NCBI GenBank assembly: GCA_947588815.1
Contig: CANQAG010000003.1
Location: 58,360-122,359, forward strand
Length of the DNA: 64,000 nucleotides
Reading direction: 5' to 3'
Origin: an uncultured Bacilli bacterium
Lineage (GTDB): Bacteria; Bacillota_I; Bacilli_A; RFN20; CAG-449
The notes beneath the pieces were generated by a model. The model worked only from the letters and a program-made list of their open reading frames with translations. It searched no databases and was not told the origin of the DNA. A program made the translations under genes and the position numbers. Positions 55,830-64,000 of the stretch are shown here, in pieces; position 1 is the stretch's first letter; every line of letters starts with the position of its first letter.

Positions 55830-56435
55830 ATGCCACAATATTTTGATAATGTCGAAGGTCTAAAATCTAAACCACGCTATCTTAATATTACGTTAAATGA
55901 ACATTCATTCTCCTTTAAAACCGACTCAGGAATATTTTCAAAAGATGAAATTGATAGGGGAAGTATCGCCTTATTAAATGTTTTATCTAAGCAAGAATTG
56001 GCGGGAGAAATTCTCGATTTAGGTTGTGGGTATGGCACTTTAGGAATCGTTCTTTCACGCTATTTTCCAGACACGAGAATTTATCTGGCTGATATTAATA
56101 AGCGCGCGTGCGCGCTCGCACGCGAGAACGCTTTATTAAACCACACTGCTATAACCGTGATTGAAAGCGATTGTTTCAGCAATATCGAACGACAGTTCGA
56201 TACAATCGTAATTAACCCTCCGATTAGAGCGGGTAAAAAAATAATCTACAAGATGTTTTTAGAAAGCTACAAACATCTTAATCCAAATGGTTCACTTTAC
56301 TTTGTGATTAGAAAAAGCCATGGGGCGGAATCGGCTCAAAAATATACAACGAGTGTTTTTCAAAATTGCACTCTAGTAAAACGTGATAAAGGCTACTACA
56401 TCTATCGAGCAGTAAAGTTGAACAATCAACAATGA
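55830..56435 (+). CDS. RsmC-like class I SAM methyltransferase
   Basis: A 201-residue enzyme with SAM motif ILDLGCGYGTLGI near 61, YLADINKRACALARENA, and the catalytic N6/N2-type motif IVINPPIRAG near 128. This is the YbxB/RsmC group, which sits between rplL and rpoB in Bacillus as here, and is thought to modify rRNA guanine; the exact target is not shown. AAAGGAGGG precedes the ATG. Confidence 0.87.
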   Translation: MPQYFDNVEGLKSKPRYLNITLNEHSFSFKTDSGIFSKDEIDRGSIALLNVLSKQELAGEILDLGCGYGTLGIVLSRYFPDTRIYLADINKRACALARENALLNHTAITVIESDCFSNIERQFDTIVINPPIRAGKKIIYKMFLESYKHLNPNGSLYFVIRKSHGAESAQKYTTSVFQNCTLVKRDKGYYIYRAVKLNNQQ

Positions 56436-56453
56436 AAGAAGGGAGACTTGCAC

Positions 56454-59400
56454 ATGAGCAAACAAATAGAATCAACAAATTATAAGTACCTTCATAATGG
56501 TCGGATTGACTATTCTAAGATCAGCGGATCTTTACCACTGCCTTATTTAGTCGAAATTCAAACTGAATCTTTCAAATGGTTCCTTGAAAAAGGAATCGAT
56601 GATGTATTCAAAGATGTATATCCGATTTCAAATCACAGTGATACTTTGTCAATCGAATACTGCGGGGCTAGATTAGATAAACCTAAATATGACCCGTTGG
56701 AATGTAAAACCCGTGATTTAACCTATAGTGCTCCCTTGAAGGTCACTTTGAGATTGATATTTAAAAACACCGGTGAAATTAAAGAAAATGAAGTCTTTAT
56801 GGGTGATTTTCCGTTGATGACCGAATCCGGAACATTTATCATCAACGGAGCGGAAAGAGCGATCGTTTCGCAACTTGTTCGTTCTCCAGGAGCTTATCTA
56901 TCTAAAGAGATGGACAAATCCGGAAAATACCTTTTTGGTGCCGATTTAATTCCGACAAGAGGCACTTGGTTGGAATTTGAATCTGATACCAAAGATATGA
57001 TTTCAGTGAGAATCGATCGTCAAAGAAAAATGCCGGTTACCATACTTTTAAGAGCATTAGGTCTCAACAGCTACGATTTAATGTATGAATTGTTCGGAGA
57101 TTCGATTCAATTACAAACCACGATTGAAAAAGAACGCGAAGGTCGTGAAAATAGCGATGAACTTCAAGCCTCTGATGCTTTGCAAGAAATCTACGCTAAG
57201 TTAAGACCGGGCGAGCCGTTTACACCTGAAGGTGCGGCGACTTTCTTCCGTCAGAAATTTTTCGATCATAAACGTTATGATTTAGGTCGGGCCGGTCGTT
57301 TTAAATTTTCGAAAAAACTCGGCATTTACAATCGTTTAGCGGGACGTTATTTAGCAGAACCTTTAGTATCAGCTGACGGCGAAGTTGTTTACAATGTCGG
57401 TGATTACATGTCCAAAGAGATCGTAGAACAACTCCAAGAGGAAGGTTTCTTTGAAAAAGGCGCTCACGAAAGACATCTTGCCATCAATGAAAATCTTGAT
57501 AATCATGGTATAGTCAATATCGTAAAAGTCTACACCGATGAAAAGAAAGAAAAAGTCGTTCCTATCGTTGGAACCGATCTTAATCTTGAAGTCGCTTATG
57601 TGACGATTTCAGATATGATTGCGACTTTCTCATACTTTACGAATGTCATTGACGGAATCGGAGATACCGATGATATTGACCATTTAGGCAATCGTCGTAT
57701 CAGATGTGTCGGAGAATTGATTCAAAATCAATTTAGAATCGGTCTTTCGCGTATGGAACGAAGCGTCAAAGAAAAGATGTCGATTTCTACCGAGGGAACG
57801 ATCACTCCTCAATCGTTAACGAACATTCGTCCATTGACAGCGGCGATTAAAGAATTCTTCGCTTCAAGTCAGCTTTCACAATTTATGGATCAAACTAACC
57901 CGTTAGCGGAGTTAGCCAATAAAAGACGTCTATCGGCTTTAGGTCCTGGTGGTCTTACTCGTGATAGAGCATCTTTTGAAGTTCGTGACGTTCACTATTC
58001 GCACTATGGTAGAATTTGCCCAATCGAAACTCCAGAAGGTCAAAATATCGGCCTTATCAATAATTTGGCGTGCTATGCCAAAATCAATCAATATGGCTTT
58101 ATCGAAACTCCATATCGTAAAGTTGATAAGAAGACTTGCCGAGTTACCGATGAGACAGAATACTTATCGGCCGATCGTGAAAGAGATCACGTCATCGCTC
58201 AAGCCAACGTTCATTTAGGCGAAGACGGAACGATTTTAGATCAACAAGTTATCGCTCGTCATAATGGCGAAAACATTTTAGCGGATCGTAAAGAAGTCGA
58301 TTATATCGACGTTTCACCAAAACAGATCGTTTCAATCGCTTCGGCGTGTATTCCATTCCTTGAAAACGACGATACGACGAGAGCCTTGATGGGCGCTAAC
58401 ATGCAACGTCAAGCGTTGCCGTTATTGAATCCTCACGCTCCTTTTGTCGGTACCGGTCTTGAACACAACATCGCAAAAGACTCCGGTTCGGCAGTAATAT
58501 GTAAAGAGGATGGTGTCGTCACTTATGTCGATGCCAAAAAGATCGTCGTCGAAGGCGAAAGCGGTCCACGCGTTTACTTATTGCAAAAATTCGGACGTTC
58601 AAACTCCGGTACTTGCATCAATCAAAAACCGATCGTCAAGAAAGATCAAAAAGTGAAAAAAGACGATATTATCGCCGATGGTCCGGCAATGGACAATGGC
58701 GATTTAGCCTTAGGTCAAAACGTGACGATCGCCTTTATGACATGGAATGGTTATAACTATGAAGATGCCGTCATCATGTCTGAAAGACTTGTTAAAGATG
58801 ACGTTTACACTTCGATTCACATCGAAGAATATGTGGTTGAATGTCGTTCGACCAAATTAGGTGACGAAGAAATCACTTGCGATATTCCAAATGTTTCAGC
58901 CGAAGCTAAAGCATTCTTGGATGAAAACGGCGTGATTGTTCCCGGCGCCGAAGTTAAAGAAGGCGATATTTTAGTCGGTAAAGTAACTCCGAAAGGACAA
59001 ACAGAACCGACGCCGGAAGAAAAATTGTTAATGGCGATTTTTGCTGATAAAACTAAAGATGGTAAGGATACTTCCCTTCGTGTTCCTCATGGTGGTGCCG
59101 GTATCGTACTCGATGTCAAGCGTTTCTCCCGTAAAGACGGCGCAGAATTACCGCCAGGAGTCAACGAAGTCATCAAAGTGTTCATCGTCCAAAAAAGAAA
59201 GATTTCTGAAGGCGATAAAATGTCGGGCCGTCATGGTAATAAAGGTGTTATTTCAAGAATTCTTCCAGAGGAAGATATGCCGTTTTTACCGGATGGAACC
59301 CCGGTTGATATCATGCTTAATCCGTTAGGTGTTCCGTCTCGTATGAATATCGGGCAGATTCTTGAAATTCACTTAGGCATGGCTTGTAAAAAGCTCGGTC

Positions 59401-60011
59401 TTAAAATTGCTACTCCGGTCTTTGATGGAATGACCAACGAAGAAATTTATGAATTGATGGATCGTGCCGGAATGGACAAAGACGGGAAAACGATTCTTTA
59501 CGATGGAAGAACCGGAGAAAGATTCGATGAAAGAATTTCCGTCGGTGTGATGTATATGATTAAACTCGTCCACATGGTCGATGATAAATTGCATGCTAGG
59601 TCCATTGGACCATACTCACTTGTGACGCAACAACCATTAGGCGGTAAAGCTCAAAATGGTGGTCAACGTTTCGGTGAAATGGAAGTTTGGGCTCTTGAAG
59701 CTTATGGCGCTGCGCATATCTTACAAGAAATCTTGACGATTAAATCGGATGATATGGTTGGAAGAGCCAAGACATATGAAGCAATCATCAAAGGTCGTGA
59801 AATTCCAAAACCGGGTATGCCGGAATCTTTCAGAGTCTTGCAAAAAGAATTACAATCGCTCGCGATCGACGTGAAATTGTTCGATAAAGACGGCGATGAA
59901 ATCGATCTAAAGATGATGTCGAAAGAAAATGAAGTTGAATCAAGAAAAATTTCGAATTCAGTACGTGAAATCACTTCTGAATATCGAGTTGATGAAGAGG
60001 AGGATCGATAG
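56454..60011 (+). CDS. rpoB: RNA polymerase beta subunit
   Basis: An 1185-residue core subunit. It has the fork and rifampicin regions ([28 protein letters not shown], where standard sensitive-type residues are kept), GHERHL-type loops, [14 protein letters not shown], and the C-terminal [20 protein letters not shown]. The ATG at 56454 follows GGGAG; an upstream TTG is less likely. No large lineage insertion was noticed. Separated from rpoC by 3 bp. Confidence 0.97.
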   Translation: MSKQIESTNYKYLHNGRIDYSKISGSLPLPYLVEIQTESFKWFLEKGIDDVFKDVYPISNHSDTLSIEYCGARLDKPKYDPLECKTRDLTYSAPLKVTLRLIFKNTGEIKENEVFMGDFPLMTESGTFIINGAERAIVSQLVRSPGAYLSKEMDKSGKYLFGADLIPTRGTWLEFESDTKDMISVRIDRQRKMPVTILLRALGLNSYDLMYELFGDSIQLQTTIEKEREGRENSDELQASDALQEIYAKLRPGEPFTPEGAATFFRQKFFDHKRYDLGRAGRFKFSKKLGIYNRLAGRYLAEPLVSADGEVVYNVGDYMSKEIVEQLQEEGFFEKGAHERHLAINENLDNHGIVNIVKVYTDEKKEKVVPIVGTDLNLEVAYVTISDMIATFSYFTNVIDGIGDTDDIDHLGNRRIRCVGELIQNQFRIGLSRMERSVKEKMSISTEGTITPQSLTNIRPLTAAIKEFFASSQLSQFMDQTNPLAELANKRRLSALGPGGLTRDRASFEVRDVHYSHYGRICPIETPEGQNIGLINNLACYAKINQYGFIETPYRKVDKKTCRVTDETEYLSADRERDHVIAQANVHLGEDGTILDQQVIARHNGENILADRKEVDYIDVSPKQIVSIASACIPFLENDDTTRALMGANMQRQALPLLNPHAPFVGTGLEHNIAKDSGSAVICKEDGVVTYVDAKKIVVEGESGPRVYLLQKFGRSNSGTCINQKPIVKKDQKVKKDDIIADGPAMDNGDLALGQNVTIAFMTWNGYNYEDAVIMSERLVKDDVYTSIHIEEYVVECRSTKLGDEEITCDIPNVSAEAKAFLDENGVIVPGAEVKEGDILVGKVTPKGQTEPTPEEKLLMAIFADKTKDGKDTSLRVPHGGAGIVLDVKRFSRKDGAELPPGVNEVIKVFIVQKRKISEGDKMSGRHGNKGVISRILPEEDMPFLPDGTPVDIMLNPLGVPSRMNIGQILEIHLGMACKKLGLKIATPVFDGMTNEEIYELMDRAGMDKDGKTILYDGRTGERFDERISVGVMYMIKLVHMVDDKLHARSIGPYSLVTQQPLGGKAQNGGQRFGEMEVWALEAYGAAHILQEILTIKSDDMVGRAKTYEAIIKGREIPKPGMPESFRVLQKELQSLAIDVKLFDKDGDEIDLKMMSKENEVESRKISNSVREITSEYRVDEEEDR

Positions 60012-60014
60012 AAT

Positions 60015-63000
60015 ATGTTTGATGTCAATCGTTTAGCGGCTATTCAAGTCGGATTAGCCTCTCCTGAAAAAATTAGAGAATGGTCCTATGGTGAAGTAAA
60101 AAAACCAGAGACGATCAACTATCGTTCGCAAAAGCCGGAAAAAGGTGGCTTATATTGTGAAAAAATCTTTGGACCAGCCAAAGACTATGAGTGTAATTGT
60201 GGTAAATATAAAAAGATCAGATTCCAAGGCGTCATCTGTGAAAAATGTGGCGTCGAGGTGACGACAAAAGCGGTTAGAAGAGAGAGAATGGGTCACATTG
60301 AACTCTCTTCGCCATGCGCTCATATTTGGTATTTAAAAGGAATTCCTTCAAGAATGGGATTAGTGTTAGACATTCTTCCTAAACAACTTGAAGAAGTTAT
60401 TTATTTCGTATCTCACATTTGTTTAAATCCGGGCACTTCTTCATGCTTACATTATCGCGAAGTGCTTGATGAAAGAAGTGCGAGAATCGTTTTCGTGAGT
60501 ACTATTCGCGAAATTAAAGAACAATTGATTAAAGATGGACTTGAGAACAATTATGATTATGCTCGGGCTGATGAATTGATTGCCAAGCTTGAAAATCCTC
60601 AAGAACCATTTAGTTTTTCGGTTTGTGCTTCGTATATCTCTAAATATACCGGAGCGGAATTCGGAATCGGGGCCGAAGCGGTCAAAAGATTGTTGGCGGA
60701 AGTTAACCTCGATGAAGAGTTTGCTAAAATTCAAGCTGAATTAAAAGAAACTCAAGGTCAAAAAAATCAAAAAAGATTAAAATTGATTAAACGCCTTGAA
60801 GCTATCGAAGCTTTCCGTAACTCCAATAACAAACCGGAGTGGATGATTCTCGATGTGTTACCGGTCATTCCACCTGATTTACGTCCGATGTTACAATTGG
60901 ATGGTGGTCGTTTCGCTACCAGTGATTTAAATGATCTTTATCGTCGAGTAATTACAAGAAATACGCGTCTTAAAAAATTGATTGATATGAACGCGCCGGA
61001 TGTCATTTTGATGAATGAAAAACGGATGCTTCAAGAAGCTGTCGACGCGTTGATCGACAATGGCAGAAGATCTAAAGCTGTTGTTGGTGCTGGTGGTAGA
61101 GCTTTAAAATCATTATCGAGCACTTTGAAAGGTAAGCAAGGACGTTTCCGTCAAAACTTACTTGGTAAGCGTGTCGATTATTCCGGTCGTTCGGTTATTG
61201 CCGTCGGTCCGGATCTTAAGATGTATGAATGCGGAATTCCTCGTGAAATGGCAATTCAATTGTTCCGTCCGTTTATCGCTTCGATCATGATTAAAAATGG
61301 TAATGCTAATTCGCATAAACAAGCCAATAAAATGATTGATCGCTATGATCCTATCGTGTGGGATATCGTTGAAAAAGTGATTAAAGAACATCCGGTTCTT
61401 TTAAATCGTGCACCGACCTTACACCGTTTAGGCATTCAAGCGTTCCGTCCAAAACTTGTCGAAGGAAGAGCTATTCGTCTTCACCCATTGGTTTGTACGG
61501 CTTTTAACGCTGACTTTGATGGTGACCAAATGGCGGTTCACGTACCACTTAGTTACGAAGCTCAAAAAGAAGCTTATGATTTGATGTTGGCTTCTCACAA
61601 TATTTTGGGTCCTAAAGACGGAAAACCGATCGTTACTCCTTCTCAAGATATGATTTTGGGAAACTATTACTTAACTTTGGAATCTTCCAAAGAAGATTTC
61701 TTAAAGAAAGCTGATGCTTGTCGTGAACACGGTGATCTTGAAGAAGCAGAAAGATATGAACTTTACGCGGCAAGTGAAGGAAAAGTATTCAAATCCGTCG
61801 ATGAAGTTTTAATGGCGTATGAAACTAAACAAATTCATCTTCATAACCGCATTGCGATTAAAGGCGAATCGATGAAAAAACTCGGCTTTGATTACGAGAT
61901 GAATAATTCTTATTTAATCACCACGGTCGGTAAGATAATTTTCAATCAAATCTTCCCTCAAGATTTCCCATATCTCAACGATAATTCTAAAGAAAACTTG
62001 AGTGCGGATCAAAAGTCGTTCTTTGTTCCAAAAGGAACCAACATTAAAGAGTACATTGCGAATTTACCGCTTAAAAAACCATTTGTCAAAAAGAATGTCG
62101 GTAATATCATCAATGAAATCTTCAACCGCTATCAAGCGGAAACGACTTCAAAAGTCCTCGATAATTTAAAAGATCAAGGCTTTAAATTTGCGACAGTTTC
62201 CGGACTTACCGTGTCCTTATTCGATATCGCGGTCATTGAAGGAAAGCAAGAATTATTACAAAACGGCGACAAACAAGTCGAACATATTCAACATCTATTT
62301 GATAAAGGTTTATTGACTGATGCTGAACGTCATAAACAAGTTGTCGATGTTTGGACCAAAGTCAGAGAAGAAGTCGAAACGATCCTTAAAAAACAATTTG
62401 AGGATAATCCACGTAACCCGATCTTTATGATGTCTGATTCTGGTGCTCGTGGTAGTTTGTCAAACTTCGTTCAATTAGCCGGTATGCGTGGCTTAATGGC
62501 TAATCCTTCCGGCGAAACCATTGAACTTCCGATTAAATCTTGCTTTAGAGAAGGTTTGACGGTTTCTGAGTTCTTTATTGCGACACACGGCGCCCGTAAG
62601 GGTGGTGCCGATACCGCGCTTAAAACGGCAGACTCCGGTTACTTAACCAGAAGACTTGTCGACGTTTCTCACGATGTGATCGTGCGGGAAGAGGATTGTG
62701 GTACTGACCATGGATTCGTGGTTTCAGAAATCCGCGATTCGAAAAACGATTCTGCGATTGTCTCCCTTTATGATCGCTTAGTAGGACGTTACACCGTTCA
62801 CGATGTTACTAATCCTGAAACCGGAGAAGTAATCGTTAAAGGCAATACTTTGATGGATGAAGAAATGGCTAAGGCCATCGTCGATGCCGGCATCAAGAAA
62901 GTTGAAATTCGTTCGTTGTTCGGTTGTGAGACTAAAGATGGTGTTTGCAAACATTGCTATGGTCGTAACTTAGCCACCGGACGCGAAGTCGAAGTTGGCG

Positions 63001-63890
63001 AAGCTGTAGGTATTATGGCGGCTCAATCAATCGGTGAACCGGGTACTCAATTGACGATGAGAACCTTCCACACCGGTGGTGTTGCCGGTAGCGATATTAC
63101 TCAAGGTTTACCGCGTGTTCAAGAATTGTTTGAAGCGCGTAATCCAAAAGGCGAAGCGATCATTTCGGAAATCAGCGGCGTTGTTACTTCTATTAAAACC
63201 GAAGCCGGTCGTTCGACTGTCGTCGTTAAAAACGATCTTGAAGAGAAGACTTACCTCACTAACTATAACGCTCGTTTGAGAGTTAAAGAAGGTGACAAAG
63301 TCACAAATGGACAAAAGATCACCGAAGGAGCTATTAATCCAAAGACTTTACTTGAAGTTTCAGATGTGACTCAAGTTCAAAAATACATTGTGAAAGAAGT
63401 TCAAAAAGTTTATCGTCTCCAAGGTATCGATATCTCCGATAAGCATATCGAAGTTATCGTACGTCAGATGTTAAGGAAGATGTTGATTGTCGAAGGTGGT
63501 GACACCGATATGCTTCCGGGTACTAGAGTTGACCTTGTTGAATTCACTCAAAAGAATGAAAAGGCGATCTTATCTGGTAAACATCCGGCAGTCGGTCGTC
63601 CAATCGTCCTTGGAATCACCAAGGCGGCGTTAAATACCGATTCGTTCTTATCATCGGCTTCCTTCCAAGAAACCACAAAAGTTTTAACCGATGCGGCTAT
63701 CAAAGGTAAAATCGACTATCTACACGGACTTAAAGAGAACGTGATGATTGGTAAATTGATTCCGGCAGGCACCGGCTTAAGAGCTGATGAAGATGAGGAT
63801 AACGATGAAGATACCGAAGCGTCCGAAGACACATCTAAAGATGAAAATACCCCGGATGTTATTGATTTTACCAGTCAATTAGATGACTAA
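60015..63890 (+). CDS. rpoC: RNA polymerase beta' subunit
   Basis: A 1291-residue core subunit. N-terminal zinc ribbon ([23 protein letters not shown]), clamp, active-site [12 protein letters not shown], bridge helix and trigger loop ([19 protein letters not shown]), second zinc site ([13 protein letters not shown]) and an acidic C-terminal tail ([13 protein letters not shown]). AGAGGAGG lies at the end of rpoB before its ATG. Followed by a strong terminator. Confidence 0.97.
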   Translation: MFDVNRLAAIQVGLASPEKIREWSYGEVKKPETINYRSQKPEKGGLYCEKIFGPAKDYECNCGKYKKIRFQGVICEKCGVEVTTKAVRRERMGHIELSSPCAHIWYLKGIPSRMGLVLDILPKQLEEVIYFVSHICLNPGTSSCLHYREVLDERSARIVFVSTIREIKEQLIKDGLENNYDYARADELIAKLENPQEPFSFSVCASYISKYTGAEFGIGAEAVKRLLAEVNLDEEFAKIQAELKETQGQKNQKRLKLIKRLEAIEAFRNSNNKPEWMILDVLPVIPPDLRPMLQLDGGRFATSDLNDLYRRVITRNTRLKKLIDMNAPDVILMNEKRMLQEAVDALIDNGRRSKAVVGAGGRALKSLSSTLKGKQGRFRQNLLGKRVDYSGRSVIAVGPDLKMYECGIPREMAIQLFRPFIASIMIKNGNANSHKQANKMIDRYDPIVWDIVEKVIKEHPVLLNRAPTLHRLGIQAFRPKLVEGRAIRLHPLVCTAFNADFDGDQMAVHVPLSYEAQKEAYDLMLASHNILGPKDGKPIVTPSQDMILGNYYLTLESSKEDFLKKADACREHGDLEEAERYELYAASEGKVFKSVDEVLMAYETKQIHLHNRIAIKGESMKKLGFDYEMNNSYLITTVGKIIFNQIFPQDFPYLNDNSKENLSADQKSFFVPKGTNIKEYIANLPLKKPFVKKNVGNIINEIFNRYQAETTSKVLDNLKDQGFKFATVSGLTVSLFDIAVIEGKQELLQNGDKQVEHIQHLFDKGLLTDAERHKQVVDVWTKVREEVETILKKQFEDNPRNPIFMMSDSGARGSLSNFVQLAGMRGLMANPSGETIELPIKSCFREGLTVSEFFIATHGARKGGADTALKTADSGYLTRRLVDVSHDVIVREEDCGTDHGFVVSEIRDSKNDSAIVSLYDRLVGRYTVHDVTNPETGEVIVKGNTLMDEEMAKAIVDAGIKKVEIRSLFGCETKDGVCKHCYGRNLATGREVEVGEAVGIMAAQSIGEPGTQLTMRTFHTGGVAGSDITQGLPRVQELFEARNPKGEAIISEISGVVTSIKTEAGRSTVVVKNDLEEKTYLTNYNARLRVKEGDKVTNGQKITEGAINPKTLLEVSDVTQVQKYIVKEVQKVYRLQGIDISDKHIEVIVRQMLRKMLIVEGGDTDMLPGTRVDLVEFTQKNEKAILSGKHPAVGRPIVLGITKAALNTDSFLSSASFQETTKVLTDAAIKGKIDYLHGLKENVMIGKLIPAGTGLRADEDEDNDEDTEASEDTSKDENTPDVIDFTSQLDD

Positions 63891-63893
63891 TTT

Positions 63894-63931
63894 AAAAAAG
63901 CTTAACACATATTAAACGTTAAGCTTTTTTT
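63894..63931 (+). terminator. Terminator after rpoC
   Basis: AAAAAAGCTTAAC and GTTAAGCTTTTTT form a 13-bp stem followed by T. It ends the rpoB-rpoC transcript; the remaining 69 bp hold no gene. Confidence 0.9.
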
Positions 63932-64000
63932 ATTATATAGGAAATTGTATTTAATAACGAAATAAAAAAAATAAGGGAAAAAGAAGAAAAGGAAATAATT

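Overview
The window is about 64 kb of AT-rich, gene-dense chromosome from a low-GC Gram-positive bacterium. Its gene content (tmRNA, SpoVIF-like protein, CarD/RID protein, L33-SecE-NusG cluster, many Ser-rich lipoproteins, BspA-type leucine-rich repeats and InlB-type repeats) points to an uncultured, probably anaerobic, gut-type member of the Bacilli close to the Erysipelotrichia/Mollicutes border. This placement is an inference from gene content, not a phylogeny. UGA is a stop codon here: several genes end in TGA and there is a prfB gene with the classic +1 frameshift, so the organism does not use the Mycoplasma code.

1-11.4 kb: end of an MntP-like Mn exporter, a YfcE-like phosphodiesterase, single-chain L-serine dehydratase, a heterodimeric ABC exporter, the agmatine-to-putrescine pair aguA-aguB, glyA, a DUF3810 membrane metalloprotease-like protein, mscL and a 10-TM ArsP_2 metal exporter. 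11.6-20.2 kb: secA, prfB (frameshifted), yitT-like, an S41 protease and uvrB in one direction, convergent with a CarD-like regulator. 20.4-24.3 kb: an O-antigen-ligase-like membrane protein, a repeat-rich stretch with a 5'-broken DUF4143 ATPase, and ssrA (tmRNA). 24.4-32.1 kb: a FakA-fragment-like protein, DNA-deoxyinosine glycosylase, ROK glucokinase, ferredoxin, the cmk-der-gpsA-spoVIF run, a tiny DUF2188-like protein and enolase. 32.3-34.1 kb: a double-HTH membrane regulator and RhuM.

34.5-64 kb: the transcription/translation cluster. rpmG-secE-nusG is separated from rplK-rplA-rplJ-rplL-methyltransferase-rpoB-rpoC by about 18 kb. That gap holds surface and transport genes: a YihY protein, a three-gene exported-protein/small-protein/lipoprotein operon, a P-type ATPase, an MFS carrier, psuG, several Ser-rich lipoproteins, a 1083-residue BspA-like LRR lipoprotein behind a long structured leader, a DMT transporter and a surface 5'-nucleotidase. 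The ribosomal genes carry recognisable leaders (clear for L10, possible for L1/L11).

No convincing new defence or mobile system was found. The most interesting unexplained items are the structured leader with short upstream ORFs before the LRR lipoprotein, the YxKPE small-protein operon, the 33-bp tandem repeats after nusG, and the repeat-flanked broken ATPase.
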